Source: Apostichopus japonicus
Lineage: Eukaryota; Echinodermata; Holothuroidea; Aspidochirotida; Stichopodidae
Direction of reading: 5' to 3'
NCBI RefSeq assembly: GCF_037975245.1
Contig: NC_092574.1
Span: 20,274,213 to 20,334,212 of the forward strand
DNA length: 60,000 bases
Below the pieces are notes generated by a model, which saw only the letters and a list, made by a program, of their open reading frames with translations, was not told the DNA's origin and did not search any database. The position numbers and the translations under genes were made by a program. Shown piece by piece: positions 41,533 through 54,035 of the stretch. Numbering within the stretch: the stretch's first letter is position 1; each line of letters begins with the position of its first letter.

Positions 41533-42093
41533 TTATGGAAGTTGTGCTCCGCCGTCTGGACGTGGTGGCATGTCGGTACCTTCATCACCATCTCCGCCTT
41601 CTGGACGTGGTGGCATTTCGGTACCTTCATCACCATCTCCGCCATCTGGGCGTGGTGGCATGTCGGTACTTTTATCATCATCACCGTCATCTGGGCGTGG
41701 TGGCCTGTCACTTCCTTCATCATCATCACCGTCGTCTGGACGGGGTGGCCTGTCACTACCTTCATCATCATCACCGTCATCTGGGCGTGGTGGCCTGTCA
41801 CTACCTTCATCATCATCACCGTCGTCTGGACGGGGTGGCCTGTCACTACCTTCATCATCATCACCGTCATCTGGACGGGGTGGCCTCTCGTCGTCTTCAT
41901 CTTTAGGTGGTTTGTCTTCACGTGGAGGTGGTCTTGGTTTACCAGGCCTCCAGCCTGGTCTATCACCTGGTGGTCGGGGCTTCCCGCCGGGGCGTCCACC
42001 TGGGCGTCCACCTGGGCGTCTTCCACTGGTCGGTGCAGCCTCAATCACAGCTACCACCAACAAAAGTACCACTGCTACTCGAATTGCCAACAT
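41533..42093 (-). CDS. Small secreted polyampholyte protein with 15-residue Pro/Asp repeats (186 aa)
   Basis: I do not recognise a named family. Residues 1-19 are a clear signal peptide (LAIRVAVVLLLVVAVIEA, cleavage near A19/A20), so the product is secreted. Residues 21-58 are basic and rich in Gly, Arg and Pro (RPGGRPGGRPGGKPRPP). From residue 70 the unit RPPRPDDGDDDEGSD occurs four times exactly, then in a K/ST variant, then as two MPPRP-G variants and a partial unit before AQLP. The start at 42093 is preferred because a strong acceptor (TTTCCTGCTGCAG) lies 12 bp upstream of this ATG, making it the first in the exon. A possible 5' UTR exon ends at a donor near 42258. The acidic Pro-rich repeats suggest an extracellular calcium- or matrix-binding role, as in biomineral matrix proteins; that is inference only. 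Confidence 0.8.
   Translation of the reverse strand: MLAIRVAVVLLLVVAVIEAAPTSGRRPGGRPGGRPGGKPRPPGDRPGWRPGKPRPPPREDKPPKDEDDERPPRPDDGDDDEGSDRPPRPDDGDDDEGSDRPPRPDDGDDDEGSDRPPRPDDGDDDEGSDRPPRPDDGDDDKSTDMPPRPDGGDGDEGTEMPPRPEGGDGDEGTDMPPRPDGGAQLP
41535..41887 (-). repeat. 45 bp coding tandem repeat with alternating unit types
   Basis: Seven and a half 45 bp units encode the Pro/Asp repeats. At the N-terminal end of the array, units alternate between two synonymous DNA types (GTCATCTGGGCGTGG and GTCGTCTGGACGGGG on the plus strand). This implies that a 90 bp pair was duplicated as a block. The repeat has no stop codon in several frames, which is why long false frames appear on both strands. Confidence 0.9.
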
Positions 42094-42105
42094 AATGGGA
42101 ATCAC
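42094..42105 (-). other. 5' UTR part of the coding exon of the acidic-repeat gene
   Basis: Twelve bases between the predicted splice acceptor (TCTCTTTCCTGCTGCAG) and the ATG. The true first exon upstream is not firmly located. A donor-like AG|GTAATC near 42258 and a TATAAG motif about 120 bp further upstream would fit a short non-coding first exon. Confidence 0.4.
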
Positions 42106-42799
42106 CTGCAGCAGGAAAGAGAATAAGACAACATTTAAATGCTCCACTCTCTTTGTTTTATCCTTCCAATAACACTGACTTCAGAAATGATTTCAACTCA
42201 TGCCGAGACGATGTATTAAAGGGATCCCTGTTTGATCAAAAGGTAAATCATAGATTACCTGCAAATACCGTCCGTGTAAACAAAAAGTACGAAACAAAAC
42301 AAGAATGAAGAAAATGTTTCATAATTTAAAGAAAAAAAACGTCGGGTCTCAACAAGCACTCACTAAAACTAAGCTTATAGTTGTTAGAGCAGACGATATA
42401 ATATTACTGAATTTAAACCATATAATTACTTGACAGACCACTAGAGTTTAAGCTCTTCAAAATCTGTTGGTTTAATTTGAGACCGAAGTGTAGTTGTTTT
42501 GTTATAAATGATGTGTACTACTTCTTTCATGTTGTAACGAGGAAATTACAACTTATTACTATTCCTCCCTTCGTAATTGGTGTAACATCCCAATTAACCT
42601 ACACAAACTATCACTATATGTAATCGAACGACGTATAGTCACGTGAAGAACTATATTAGCCATGTATTAATGGTGTGACGATATACAATGTAGCTATGTA
42701 AACTATCTACACAATTAACTGTGTAAAGATATACTACCATAAAATGGTTGCTAATTATACAGCGTAACGTACTCTGCCATACTGGCTAAAACGACGTCG

Positions 42800-43690
<891 letters not shown>

Positions 43691-44655
43691 TCAGTGCGAT
43701 ATTCGATTTGATAATAAACAATCCAGCCTTGAATACTGTCAAAAATAAAGATTATTGTCTAAAATATTACCAAAATGTAGAGAAGAGTTCAATTTCTATG
43801 TGAATGTATACGCACTTGTAAATATAAAATGTATAAGTCATGTACATAATGTCATAACAATGATAAAGTCAAATCAATCAGAATAAATAGCAAGCATCAT
43901 TAACCCATAGCAGCTCTCCATGTGAAAACAAAACTGGTTTTATTTTTTAGGAGCCCTGGGGTTTCTCTTTTAAATTATGAGCCTTTTTGCTCTTACTTAA
44001 TATTTTTGAAACGTGTAAATAAACTTTTTGACATGACTTTGACAATTTTCGGCTACATCGTTACCCCCCCCCCCCCACACCCCCATGATTCCACAAAGAA
44101 AACAAATCATCGAATATAATATACTGCTCTTCTCTCTTGGTTTGACATGGTATTGAAGTCTATAAGATACAGGAAACTCAACTGTTATTAAAATGCTTAT
44201 TCATATCGGGCAGATTGTTCCACCCGAAAATTTCGTTTCTTAGTCACTATCATGTTTTTGTTTTCATTAATTTTGTTTTTATTCAAATCCATATTAATTT
44301 AAACATGAATGTTCTTTAGATATCAAGATATACATACTTATAGGTCATGTGCACCTACTAGCAAATATGCTAGAAGTTCAAATAATGGTTACCAACCATC
44401 TTCAAATGTCAACAACTATATATGTTATTGCCTCCCAGGCCTTTCAACAGCATCTCCCTCAATAAATGCACACCGTTTTATTTAATACACCCCTCAAATT
44501 CTGAATAGTATAGGATCCCCAGGAATATGCTTTTGAAAAATGTAAAGTATACATTACTTTTTAACAAAATGAAATGTGGGTGCAATACTTTTTACACTTT
44601 GAAATGTACCTTATGGTGACTGAATAATGAGTACTTATATACGCTAATTCACGTG

Positions 44656-44660
<5 letters not shown>

Positions 44661-44692
<32 letters not shown>
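44661..44692. repeat. (TA)n microsatellite
   Basis: Sixteen uninterrupted TA units. Confidence 0.95.
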
Positions 44693-44694
<2 letters not shown>

Positions 44695-44756
44695 TATGCA
44701 TCTCTTGGAGTATTTAGCTGTGGTATACTTTTAAAGTCATACTTATGTACCACAAT

Positions 44757-44757
<1 letters not shown>

Positions 44758-44795
<38 letters not shown>
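44758..44795. repeat. (GA)n microsatellite
   Basis: About eighteen uninterrupted GA units; a purine-strand tract capable of forming triplex DNA. Confidence 0.95.
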
Positions 44796-44799
<4 letters not shown>

Positions 44800-45083
44800 T
44801 GGAATATATTTCTTACCTTTGCTTTACTCAATAGTATATAGAAAATGTGGTCTCCTCTTCTCGGATGAAGTTCTCTTTGAGGTGATGCTGACCCTAAGGA
44901 GATCCTTTTAAAAGTTTCTACCACTTCGTGGCCTATTATCTTTAATGACGTAGCAGAAAGTATTTACTAACGGACATCGTTGATTGGTCGATCCAGGTAA
45001 GTTTGCTTGACCAGAAGAAGGCCTAGGAGACCATATAGAATCAATAAGCTCTGTTTGTCACTTGTTTTCTCCTTTCAATACAG

Positions 45084-45162
45084 AATCGGATTTTCGTCAA
45101 AGTGTCCAGGGACAGGATGGTACATCCACTTCAGACCTGAAGAATCATGACTTGCCTATTAC
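45084..45162 (+). CDS. Candidate internal exon, unidentified
   Basis: A 79 bp segment has a strong acceptor (CTCCTTTCAATACAG) and a good donor (TTAC|GTAAGA). One frame is fully open, phase 1 in and phase 2 out, giving SDFRQSVQGQDGTSTSD then LKNHDLPI. A strong donor (CGATCCAG|GTAAGT) lies 84 bp upstream at 44999, but the segment before it has a stop in the compatible frame, so it would have to be non-coding. A possible 3' partner in matching phase is at 52821-52854 (NYLDPLIINS then stop). The peptide is polar, like a receptor tail. It may also be a non-coding RNA exon. Confidence 0.35.
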
Positions 45163-45306
45163 GTAAGAGAACCACAATCAACTGTTAAAGACTATTAAGA
45201 AACCGTTTGTCCTTGTTTATATATTGAGAACTGAAAACAAGAGACACTATAGAATCATGCCATGTACCAGTTTAGTGAGTGAGTCAGCTTATTTTCCACT
45301 TTCGAG

Positions 45307-45609
45307 CAGTGGCGTACTGACCGGGGGTGGGGTGGTGGTCCGCCCTTGTAGAAGTGAGGGGGTACAATGCCACAGCCTCCAATGAATATTTTGAAAAAAC
45401 AATAGGAAAAAAAATGAGAAACGTTCACTTAAGAATGAGAATTCCTATGTAAGCACCATTTTGCATCTAAGCCACCTTTCATAAACAAAAAATTCTCAAA
45501 GGGACACCTCCTCCCCCTTAGACCCCTCCCTATGATGTCACCCCACCCCCGCACAGGATGACAAAGGAAGGATCCTCCCCGCCTGTCAACTATTCTAGGC
45601 ACGCCACTG
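45307..45609. mobile_element. Non-autonomous hAT-type MITE, 303 bp, exact 8 bp target duplication
   Basis: Inverted ends CAGTGGCGT and ACGCCACTG are flanked by the exact direct repeat CTTTCGAG (45299-45306 and 45610-45617). The interior includes GCACCATTTTGCATCTAAG and AAAATTCTCAAAGGGA followed by CCTCCCCCTTAGACCC. Closely related sequence at about 51160-51255 is a second, eroded family member, and 160-275 may be a third. No transposase is encoded. Confidence 0.92.
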
Positions 45610-45617
45610 CTTTCGAG

Positions 45618-46991
45618 GGGAATACTTAGGTTGTCTCCAATTTCTTTATTTTCCTCTGCATTCATAAAAATTAACTTATCGTTTTTTTTTTTTTTTGCGC
45701 TTGCAAATACTGCTTTTCTCCCTTTTGTCTCATTCGTGGTATATACTTTGTGCAGACCTCTTTTTTTTAACAGATTCTCCGTGCTTTCTATTTTGTTGCC
45801 ATTACCATTATCAATTCAATTTTTTCTTTGCACGATAAAATTAAATTGACAAAAAAAGGAATAAACATTTTTGTTTTAAAACCAAACATAGAAAAGCCCA
45901 GTCAATTCGTTTCTCATCTTGATACGTTGGCTTTAAATATTAACTAATGCACTTTCTGTATGTGCACTCGTTGGAACACTATAGGGGGTACCGCAAATCA
46001 TGCATAGGGGAACGAATGGTACTCTATACTTCGGTCCACTATAAACATGGGTGGATCCGGGATTTTATCAGAGGAGGAGATGTAGTCCTGAGATTGTTGA
46101 GACTGATCCCCAGAGGAGGCGTCTGGGGGTATTCCCCAGACAAAATGCATATTAAAATTATAAATTGAAAGTTTTTTTTTGTGTCAGGTTGAACAAAACT
46201 AAGGAGAAGGGATGTACCCCCCCCCCATCCACTGAATCCGCGTCAAATATAATCGTGGTTGTGATTGTGCATGGAATTTGGGGGGGGGGGGAGTGGGTCG
46301 GTGTTAAGGGAGAGGTCTCTTGAAAGTTATGTTCTATCGTATCAAAAGTTTCATTGTTTCCAAACTGTATAGATCTACATTTAACCAAAATGAAGTTCAC
46401 TTATTTAGTAAATCGGCATTATCTGTCAAAGCCCCGTACGCTCTTATATTTTATTGTCTATAAATTTCATGCATGCAGCACTAAAATCTGCTATTTTACT
46501 GTAACGGAGAACAGAATCTCCGAAGATTATCTACGGCCTGCCTTTCTTTTCTTTCCTATTGTGAATAATTTGCTTTGTGATATGGTGTTTGCTCGTGACT
46601 GGTAACAAAGTGGCACAGGTTGTCACGGGCCCATCGGTTACACGTATTGTCATTCAAATGATAGAACTAATTCATACAACAAAGGCAACATTATTGACTC
46701 ACTGAATGGGTTGTAATGGGGCGGGCAATCATGAATACGGATATACGTAGGGAGTTGTTATGGAAACTCCCTGGTATACGTCATGGCTAGTCTGCACCAG
46801 GTACAGTCAACATTCATGTACCCTTATTTATTGCCCCACCTGAAAGGTCATCCTGAGCCAGGTCGGACAATTATGTCGCGGGGCTTTTTATTTTTAAATT
46901 AATTTATTCCTCTTTTTGTCTTAAGTATATTATAAAAATATGGTAATTCATTCTTTATCCCATCTTTCTTCGCCCCCCCCCTCCCATACAG
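45618..46991. other. No gene recognised; repeat-like
   Basis: AT-rich DNA. 46045-46170 (GGTGGATCCGGGAT, CCCCAGAGGAGGCGTCTG) looks like a decayed dispersed repeat. There are poly-C and poly-G tracts at 46217 and 46280. Confidence 0.4.
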
Positions 46992-47122
46992 ACCCCGAGC
47001 GCCCGAACTATAACCCCAGCCATCTAATCAGTCCTGCCACCCCTAGCTACCACTCCAACAAATCCACATCACAATCCAGGCTCTCCACCGAAATGAATTC
47101 ATGCGGTAACACATTCCACTAA
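46992..47122 (+). CDS. Weak terminal-exon candidate, Ser/Pro/Asn-rich
   Basis: A very strong pyrimidine tract and CATACAG precede an open frame of about 43 residues (PERPNYNPSHLISPATPSYH onward) ending at TAA in an AT-rich background. The phase needed (1) does not match the phase-2 exit of the 45084-45162 candidate, so they cannot simply be consecutive. The pyrimidine tract could be just another of this genome's poly-C runs. Confidence 0.2.
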
Positions 47123-47915
47123 ATAGAGCTTCATAGTTTTACACATACTACCTTCTGGTTCCTTATGCCCCCCCCCCACCCCCATACATTACATTCGTCA
47201 CTAAGAAGCTGATGTAAGGATCGATCATTAATAAATATAGTTCGTAATTTAATACTTGTTTTACCTTATATTATGCATAAATTATTTATTTTATATTTTG
47301 AAATCTATCTTGCAATTACTTTTATGGAACGTTTTCCTTGACGTGATATGAACTCTCAAGGAATATTTGGATCATGAATATTATGTAACACTTCATTTTG
47401 GTAGCAAGGTTTGGAAAATTAGAGTGTTAGTTATTACACTGTACACTAAAATAAATTTGTTAAGGTGATAAATTGACTAAATATGCTACAAATTGACTGA
47501 AAAGCGTTTAGTTGGAAATCCGCTTATATTGGAAACATTTGAACACTACAATTTGATTGATTACCGATGAGAATACAAGCTAGTTGGAAGAAAGAAAAGT
47601 CCAATATTTCTTTTGCGTTTTATTTAGAAATAACAGATATGGGTAACATTCGTTTTTATTTTGTCGTGGATATCGCGATTTAAGTTCATAATTATATATA
47701 TCATATCATAATTATATGTTTAAATTCGATTAAACATTCCAACTATGTTACTTTTGCTATCCAGGAACCCCGAATCAATTTTGAGATGGTGGGGGTGAGG
47801 GGAGGTTGGGTGAAGGGCGTCAGAAAAAAATATTGTTTATATATATATATTGAAATTGCTATGGCAGCACCACGCCATCGTGGAAATTGTTGCTTTGAAA
47901 ATTGCTGTGCGTGTA

Positions 47916-48354
47916 TGGCAAGCCATGTGGGACAAACACCGCATAATATATCCGCGTATTAATTCGAATTTATACGCGTATTAATTCGAATATAATATGT
48001 GTTGTATGTGTAAAGTTTCGCTTTATGAAGCGATCTCGCGAGCCCGCCAAAACATTTATCGTTGGTATATGTACACAGCAAGAGCGGAAATGTGTTTTCG
48101 TGTATATTCTAATTAATCCGTGCATATATTGGATTTAATCCCCATATGTATTCTATTTAATACGTGTATATATTCGAATTAATACGTGTATATATTCGAA
48201 TTAATACGTGTATATATTCGAATTAATACGCGGATATATTTGGGCCATATGATTGGCTAATAATATATACGCGTATATATTCCAATTAATACGCGTATAA
48301 ATTACTATTAATACGCTGATATATTATGCAGTGTTTGTCTCACATGGCTTGCCA
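47916..48354. mobile_element. 439 bp TIR element with TA flanks and an internal 22 bp tandem array
   Basis: The terminal inverted repeats start TGGCAAGCCATGTG and match for about 80 bp with few differences (shared ACAAACAC and GCATAATATATC). TA occurs immediately outside both ends, consistent with a Tc1/mariner-type TA target. Inside, the unit CGAATTAATACGTGTATATATT is repeated about three to four times (48158-48240), with variants continuing into both arms. No transposase is present. Confidence 0.88.
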
Positions 48355-48356
48355 TA

Positions 48357-49957
48357 TGCGTGGACATGCCTTCTCCATCCCCACCGCCCTCTCGCACCAC
48401 CCCCCCCCCCCCCAGCTATCATTGTCAGGTTTATACATTCGTCTCATACAAGAAAAATCATTTAGAAGATACCATCGTCCACTGTATATCACTATTAAAA
48501 GGTCCATTCGTCAAACGCATAGTCTTCCCTTACAATTGATTGTCCAAAGACCTTAAATTCGATGTACTATAGAGGAGTTGGCCATGGACAGATAAGATAA
48601 CCGTGAAGTTTTGTTCTCTTCAGATTTTCTGCATTTGATATTTTCAACCAGCCTTTCACAGAACCATTCATCGGTGATCATTATCCAGCCATGGTAGAAT
48701 TTAATCTAAAAAGTTAATAATCCTACATCCATGGCTTTGGAGCTAGTAATCTTACAAAATGTGATCTGTCGTGTGTTGTGTATAATTAATGTAACATGTC
48801 GTTCGGCGTTCCATGTAGAGTCACCCTCTTATTTAGACTTTGGTAAATATGTTTGTCAAACTTCTATACAAGCTGACCGTATCACCGTGGTAACTAAGGA
48901 CACCCTGAGAAATATCACTGAAGAGATAGAAACACAAGTAATATCGCTGAAAGTTTGTCACAACAACAATTAATTGTAGCAGTATGGTATTTATACGCTA
49001 CCGTATATAAAGGCCGGAATTTTGTAAAATGTATTAACAATATACGAAATGCCCAAATGTTAGAACTTATAGGAATTGAGCAGATTTATCGTAACTGATA
49101 GTGTACACAAAATGTTTTCTTTTTTATCTTTTTGGAAATTATTTTTCAAAATGAATTTTGTTTTGTGGGTTTATGCCCTTCAAATCGATTCAACTGAAAC
49201 ATTTAAAAACACCTACAGTAAATAAACGAACTACTCAAGGTAAATCTTAAACAGAATACTTGTTGAAAGTTTAAATACGTCAGTCACTTAGTTTTGTTTT
49301 CCACTGAATTCACTGGGGGGGGGGGGGTCCGGATGACCTTTGAAAATGATGTGCGTCAATCAAGGATATTTGTTCCAAACGAGCAGCACAATTCTGGAAA
49401 CATTGTATACGTTTTCTGGTTAATGAGGAAGTGTTCTGGCTGAGAAAACCCGATTGAATCGAGTTCAGTGACCTTTTGTCATTTGATCTATATTTAAGTA
49501 GGTATATGGTGTTAAAAGTTAGTATAATTAAAGTTGCACTTCACACTTGTTGACATTTTCTAAGGGAAATTGTTTTACGAACAAGTACCCTCACATTAAA
49601 GATCGCTTCCAGAACATTTTGACGATTCTGTAACCTTACGACTATCTGAAAGGGGCTTTTATTTTCGAGGGGGGAAGGGGGGGGGGGGGGTAATTCTTTT
49701 CACAATCGAGGAGAGGTTTGAACCACTTCCCTAGCTGTAGAGTAGCAGCCTGTGGTATTATATTCGTGTATCACTGTTAAGAGTTAGTAGTAGCCGAATG
49801 GGGTGACCATATCTAATTTGATGGTTATCCAATTATCCAACTATTGTATGACTTTATCAGGGTAATACAAATTTTTTAACCATGCTCATAATGAGGCAGC
49901 TTAATGAATGGTGAGGTATCGTATCATTCCGAGTTATGTGAGCTTATGACTTCAATA
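48357..49957. other. No gene recognised
   Basis: AT-rich with poly-C at 48400 and poly-G at 49315 and 49680. The 80-codon frame at 48731-48973 has no recognisable domain and is not supported. Confidence 0.45.
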
Positions 49958-50203
49958 GGAGTGTTAGCTCAGTGGTTAACGCCGGTGCCTTCCAATCATA
50001 AGGTCCCCGGTTCGAGTCACTTCAACTTTAATGTACGTCGTCCAGTTACAGAGTTGTTGACAATTGACAATTCATAATCATGGACGGTTAAATATGAATG
50101 TAAGAGACTGATTTCGGTCAGCTTGCGGCTTTGATAAGCCAATGAGGCTTCTTCGTGAGTTCCTGCTTGCAGGAGGATCTAAAATGCAAAAGAAAAAAAA
50201 ATA
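49958..50203 (+). mobile_element. tRNA-derived SINE with A-rich tail
   Basis: The head carries box A (TTAGCTCAGTGG, 49965-49976) and box B (GGTTCGAGTC, 50009-50018), but the acceptor stem no longer pairs. The body includes two small hairpins (GGCTTTGATAAGCC and CCTGCTTGCAGG), and the copy ends with the A-rich AAAAGAAAAAAAAA at 50188-50201. This family is unrelated in body sequence to the SINE at 27279. Target duplications are at most 4-5 bp and unclear. Confidence 0.78.
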
Positions 50204-52345
50204 GTGTGCGTCACTTAGTATAGTTTGCGTGGAAACTGATGGGATCCAATCCATAAGCAGAATAGGTTTCCGCCGTAAATAGTGACTCAAACAAATCAGA
50301 ATGGTGGGGGGGGGGCGGGGGGAGGGGGTTGGTGTAAGGTAGGCGACAAGGGGAAGGGAACTGTATATAGAGTGGGGTTGTGCTTACATAAATGACATTG
50401 GCTGATATGTTACATGTTTAAAGATCTATCTTGTTTCTAAACTAGGCCAAATAGTTTCCGAAAACTATTTTCTCTTTCTGCGGGGTGAATCATTGACTTC
50501 AAAGAAACTTCGGTTGACGCGTAGCGCAGCAGGAAACATTTTGGCAAAAATGCCTCTTAGATTGCCGAGAATGGCACTTCCCAGGCCTTGTAGGTGTCAT
50601 TCTTTAATGTGAGATCTCATGTTTTAGAAATTTACACTTCCCGAAAAAAAAGGGAGAGAGCAAAAGTGGTAAATGAGAACAATTGTATTCGGTAAAATGT
50701 ATAAACAATGACTTTACGTTACTTTTTAATCTCTGCTTGATTCATTGTTTTACACATGTTATTGAAGATATGAAGTACGCTAGGGCATTCTCATAGTAGC
50801 CGTAGCTTACATATGCTGACGGGAAGCCAAATGGGGAATTTAGGTGTAAGTTAAGTTTTAAACTTGTGTTATCAATATTTTACGTGTCAAAAAGGGACCT
50901 ACTGAGAGGGGGAGGGGGGGGAGGTGCAAAATGAGCCGAGTGGGGTGGGCCGTGTAGGGGGGACTGTGCCTCTATTATCTGAGCTAAATCATTTGAGCAT
51001 TGCGCCCTCTACACAAAAAAAAAATCGTGCCCCCAGGTGCCCTCCAAATGTGATTTGTAGTGTTAAGAAAACACCCAAACAAAAAATTTATCTGCCTCAA
51101 TAACAACTTAAATATCGGACAGACTAAGCCCGAAAATTCTTGAACGTAAAGTTACTTTTAGTTGCAAAATATAGCACCAGTTTGCATCTAAGGACCCTTA
51201 AGTAATCAAAAATTTCTCAAAGGGGAGGAGGACACCCTCTCCCCTTAGAGTTCCCAGGTTCATTCTTGTCTGGACTTGACCTAAAAAATGACCTTGTGCT
51301 GTGTTTGAACACCATTTCTACAATACGTGCCTAGAATCTTGAGGTCACACACTATTGACTAATGAAATCAGAAGAAATGATATGAACAAATCGCTAAAAC
51401 TAACTTAAATAGTTGATACTGTCCAGTTGTTCACATTATCGTATAGGCCTTCATTCATTAGAAAGTATAATATGCTGCCCGCCCCCCCCCCCCCCCGCGC
51501 AGGCTACGACCCTGTACTTGGCATCAGTTCACTTCATCACAAATAAATACTTTGTCAACATATGTACATAACTACGCAACTAGAACTTAGGTTTAATGAG
51601 TAAGAAGGTTATCACAACAACATGGCTATATTTTTTAGTATAACTTAGCAACCAGGCTTAGCACCCTATATGTATCTGTCTCAAAACTCCCATGAAATAT
51701 GTAATTATACACGAGTCAGTCACTAAACCCGGGGGGGGGGGGGGCATTTGATATTGTGTCCCCCATCATTCAGAAAGTTAGGGGACGTGTGCCCCTGCCC
51801 CCCCCCCCCTCCATGATTGACGCCCCTGGTGGTGACGAACACTGTAACTGTATGACTTACTCCAATATAATCATGAAGATAATGAAGCTTTAAAATAATT
51901 TTTCTTTACTGTTTTACAATTGTAAAATTTATCTCCTATTTGGGTCCAACCGAACCCTAAGTGTATAGTGTATGATGAAGAATGAGTGCCGAAATATAAT
52001 AAAGTTTCATCAATATGTTTCTTTTTCAATAAGTGCCTGAAAAATAGTACATTCGATATGATACGTGTGCTCTCAACTATAAATTTTCTTCCGTGAAGTT
52101 GGTTGCGCTAATTTTACTAGTATATTTTTGAATTCCAAAAAAATGTACAAATGTTATACCAGCCATAATAAATCGCTTAATCATTACAATTTTGTTTTGC
52201 ACGAATTACAATTTCACGCCTAAAAGATCGTAACATTTTGCGCAGTCACTCACTATATTGGTATCAAATGACAAAAAAAAAAAAAAAAAAAAAAATTCCA
52301 AAACTTATTTCAAAAGCAGTTGGTATTATTACTATAAATAAATAA

Positions 52346-52417
<72 letters not shown>

Positions 52418-52436
52418 ATATGTATATATATGTATA

Positions 52437-52508
<72 letters not shown>

Positions 52509-53819
52509 CACCAATTCTCAACCGCAGAATCTGCTTTTCGGTCGTTCAGAGAAAAACAAAATGATAAACACTGACCATATTATGCAGGTTCACTATACAA
52601 TAATTAACCATATACTGTTGGAAGGAAGAAAAGCATTATTTTCACTGAAAAAAAACATCAACGATTGTTTAAATCAATAACATTTGCAAAATGAAAGTCA
52701 TGACTTCGAGAGAATCAAAACATTAATGTTAGCACAACATTTATTTTTTCGTATGTTATACAGCGTCGTAACCACTGTATATTAGATAGAAATGTATGCT
52801 TATTCTGCTTTTCGTTTCAGGAATTACCTTGACCCTTTAATCATCAACAGTTAACAGTATCAATGAAAGCGACTGGACTACATAGTCTAGACGCATTAGG
52901 TCAGCTCCTTATAAGCAATCCGACCCCCCCCCCCCCTAAAAAAAAAGTAATAATTAAACGTAATACTTTCATGGCCTACAGCGTTGCAATGTATTACACA
53001 TTTGTGATGGCTAACTAGTGTTGATGATGATCAAATTTGTATTGAGTTGGAAGAACAGTTTCTGAGCGAGTACATACAATTTAAGAAACCGACATCACCA
53101 AATGGCAAGTGATATTAAATGTGATCCAAAGCAGCCTTGTTGTTCACATGAAGTTGAAAGAACATGTTTTTGCTTGAGTTATTAGAACTAATTAAACAAT
53201 GCGTTAACACTCTTTTAATCCTTCCATGGGAAGCTGACGTCATCATCAATTTAGCCTTAAAATAATTAGCATTCCAGCGATTTATCCGTCTTATAGGTGA
53301 AAATATCTTGAAAACTGGAATTAGTTATATGTAAACATTTACTATAGACAGCACTCAAATTTTCCTTTTATCCTGGACTTTGACATATACTAAGACCAAA
53401 TCTGTATATAAGTCATCTTATAAGAAACACAAGACAATAAACAACCCAATATTCTTGATCTTATCTGATAAGAGATGATTGAAATGAACTCTCCGTGTCT
53501 CCCAAACAGATGTGAAATACCACCTGTCGGTTTGGGAGATATCCTGGTTTAAAAAAATCATAGAATCATTGTCTAAGTGTGATTTAACATAATTGCATTA
53601 GGTTGTAGAATTTTCTTCTTTCCAATTTTTCTTTTACATTTAAGATTTTCGTAGTATATAATTATTGATAATGATGCAATAAAGTGTTTTTTATTTTTCA
53701 TTTCTTCAGCAGAATCATTTGCAAATATCAAATCTAGGGAGCAACATCACAGTAATTAACCAAGAATAGCACAACTTTTTAATCCCTACAGGGGCTGTAT
53801 AATGTTTTGGCTTATTGTG
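50204..53819. other. No gene recognised; one possible 3' exon
   Basis: 50900-51300 contains repeat-like C/G-rich DNA, including a relative of the 45307 MITE. Poly-C and poly-G tracts occur at 51482, 51730, 51800 and 52925. At 52821 a good acceptor (TTTTCGTTTCAG) precedes ten codons and TAA in the phase matching 45084-45162. At 53709 another acceptor precedes nineteen codons and TAG. Both are weak. Confidence 0.35.
52272..52503. repeat. Poly(A), (AAAT)n and long (TA)n arrays
   Basis: A run of about 22 A at 52272-52293 is followed by AAAT units near 52334 and a TA array at 52350-52503 with TGTATA interruptions. Frames here are artefacts. Confidence 0.93.
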
Positions 53820-53852
53820 TGTGGACGGGGACGGGGGCGGGGACGGGAGGGG
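53820..53852 (+). repeat. G-rich tract, potential G-quadruplex
   Basis: Repeats of GGGGAC and GGGGGCGGGGAC give at least four G-runs of three or more within about 33 bases, which fits the usual quadruplex pattern. Confidence 0.6.
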
Positions 53853-53926
53853 GTGGCTGCTCATCATAATTATCTCTACCACAGATATAAACGATAATGG
53901 TTGGGCTTACTTCTCCCTTCATATAT

Positions 53927-53947
53927 ATATATAGATATCTATATATA

Positions 53948-54027
<80 letters not shown>
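53927..54027. repeat. (TA)n microsatellite
   Basis: TA array immediately left of the telomere-like TIR element, with TAGATATCTA interruptions. Confidence 0.95.
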
Positions 54028-54035
54028 CATACAAA

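Noticed and set aside
41442-42172. Several long frames (154-200 aa) on both strands over the acidic-repeat gene
   Set aside because: The 45 bp repeat lacks stops in several frames. Only the minus-strand frame has a signal peptide, an acceptor just before its ATG and a poly(A) signal; the others are shadows.
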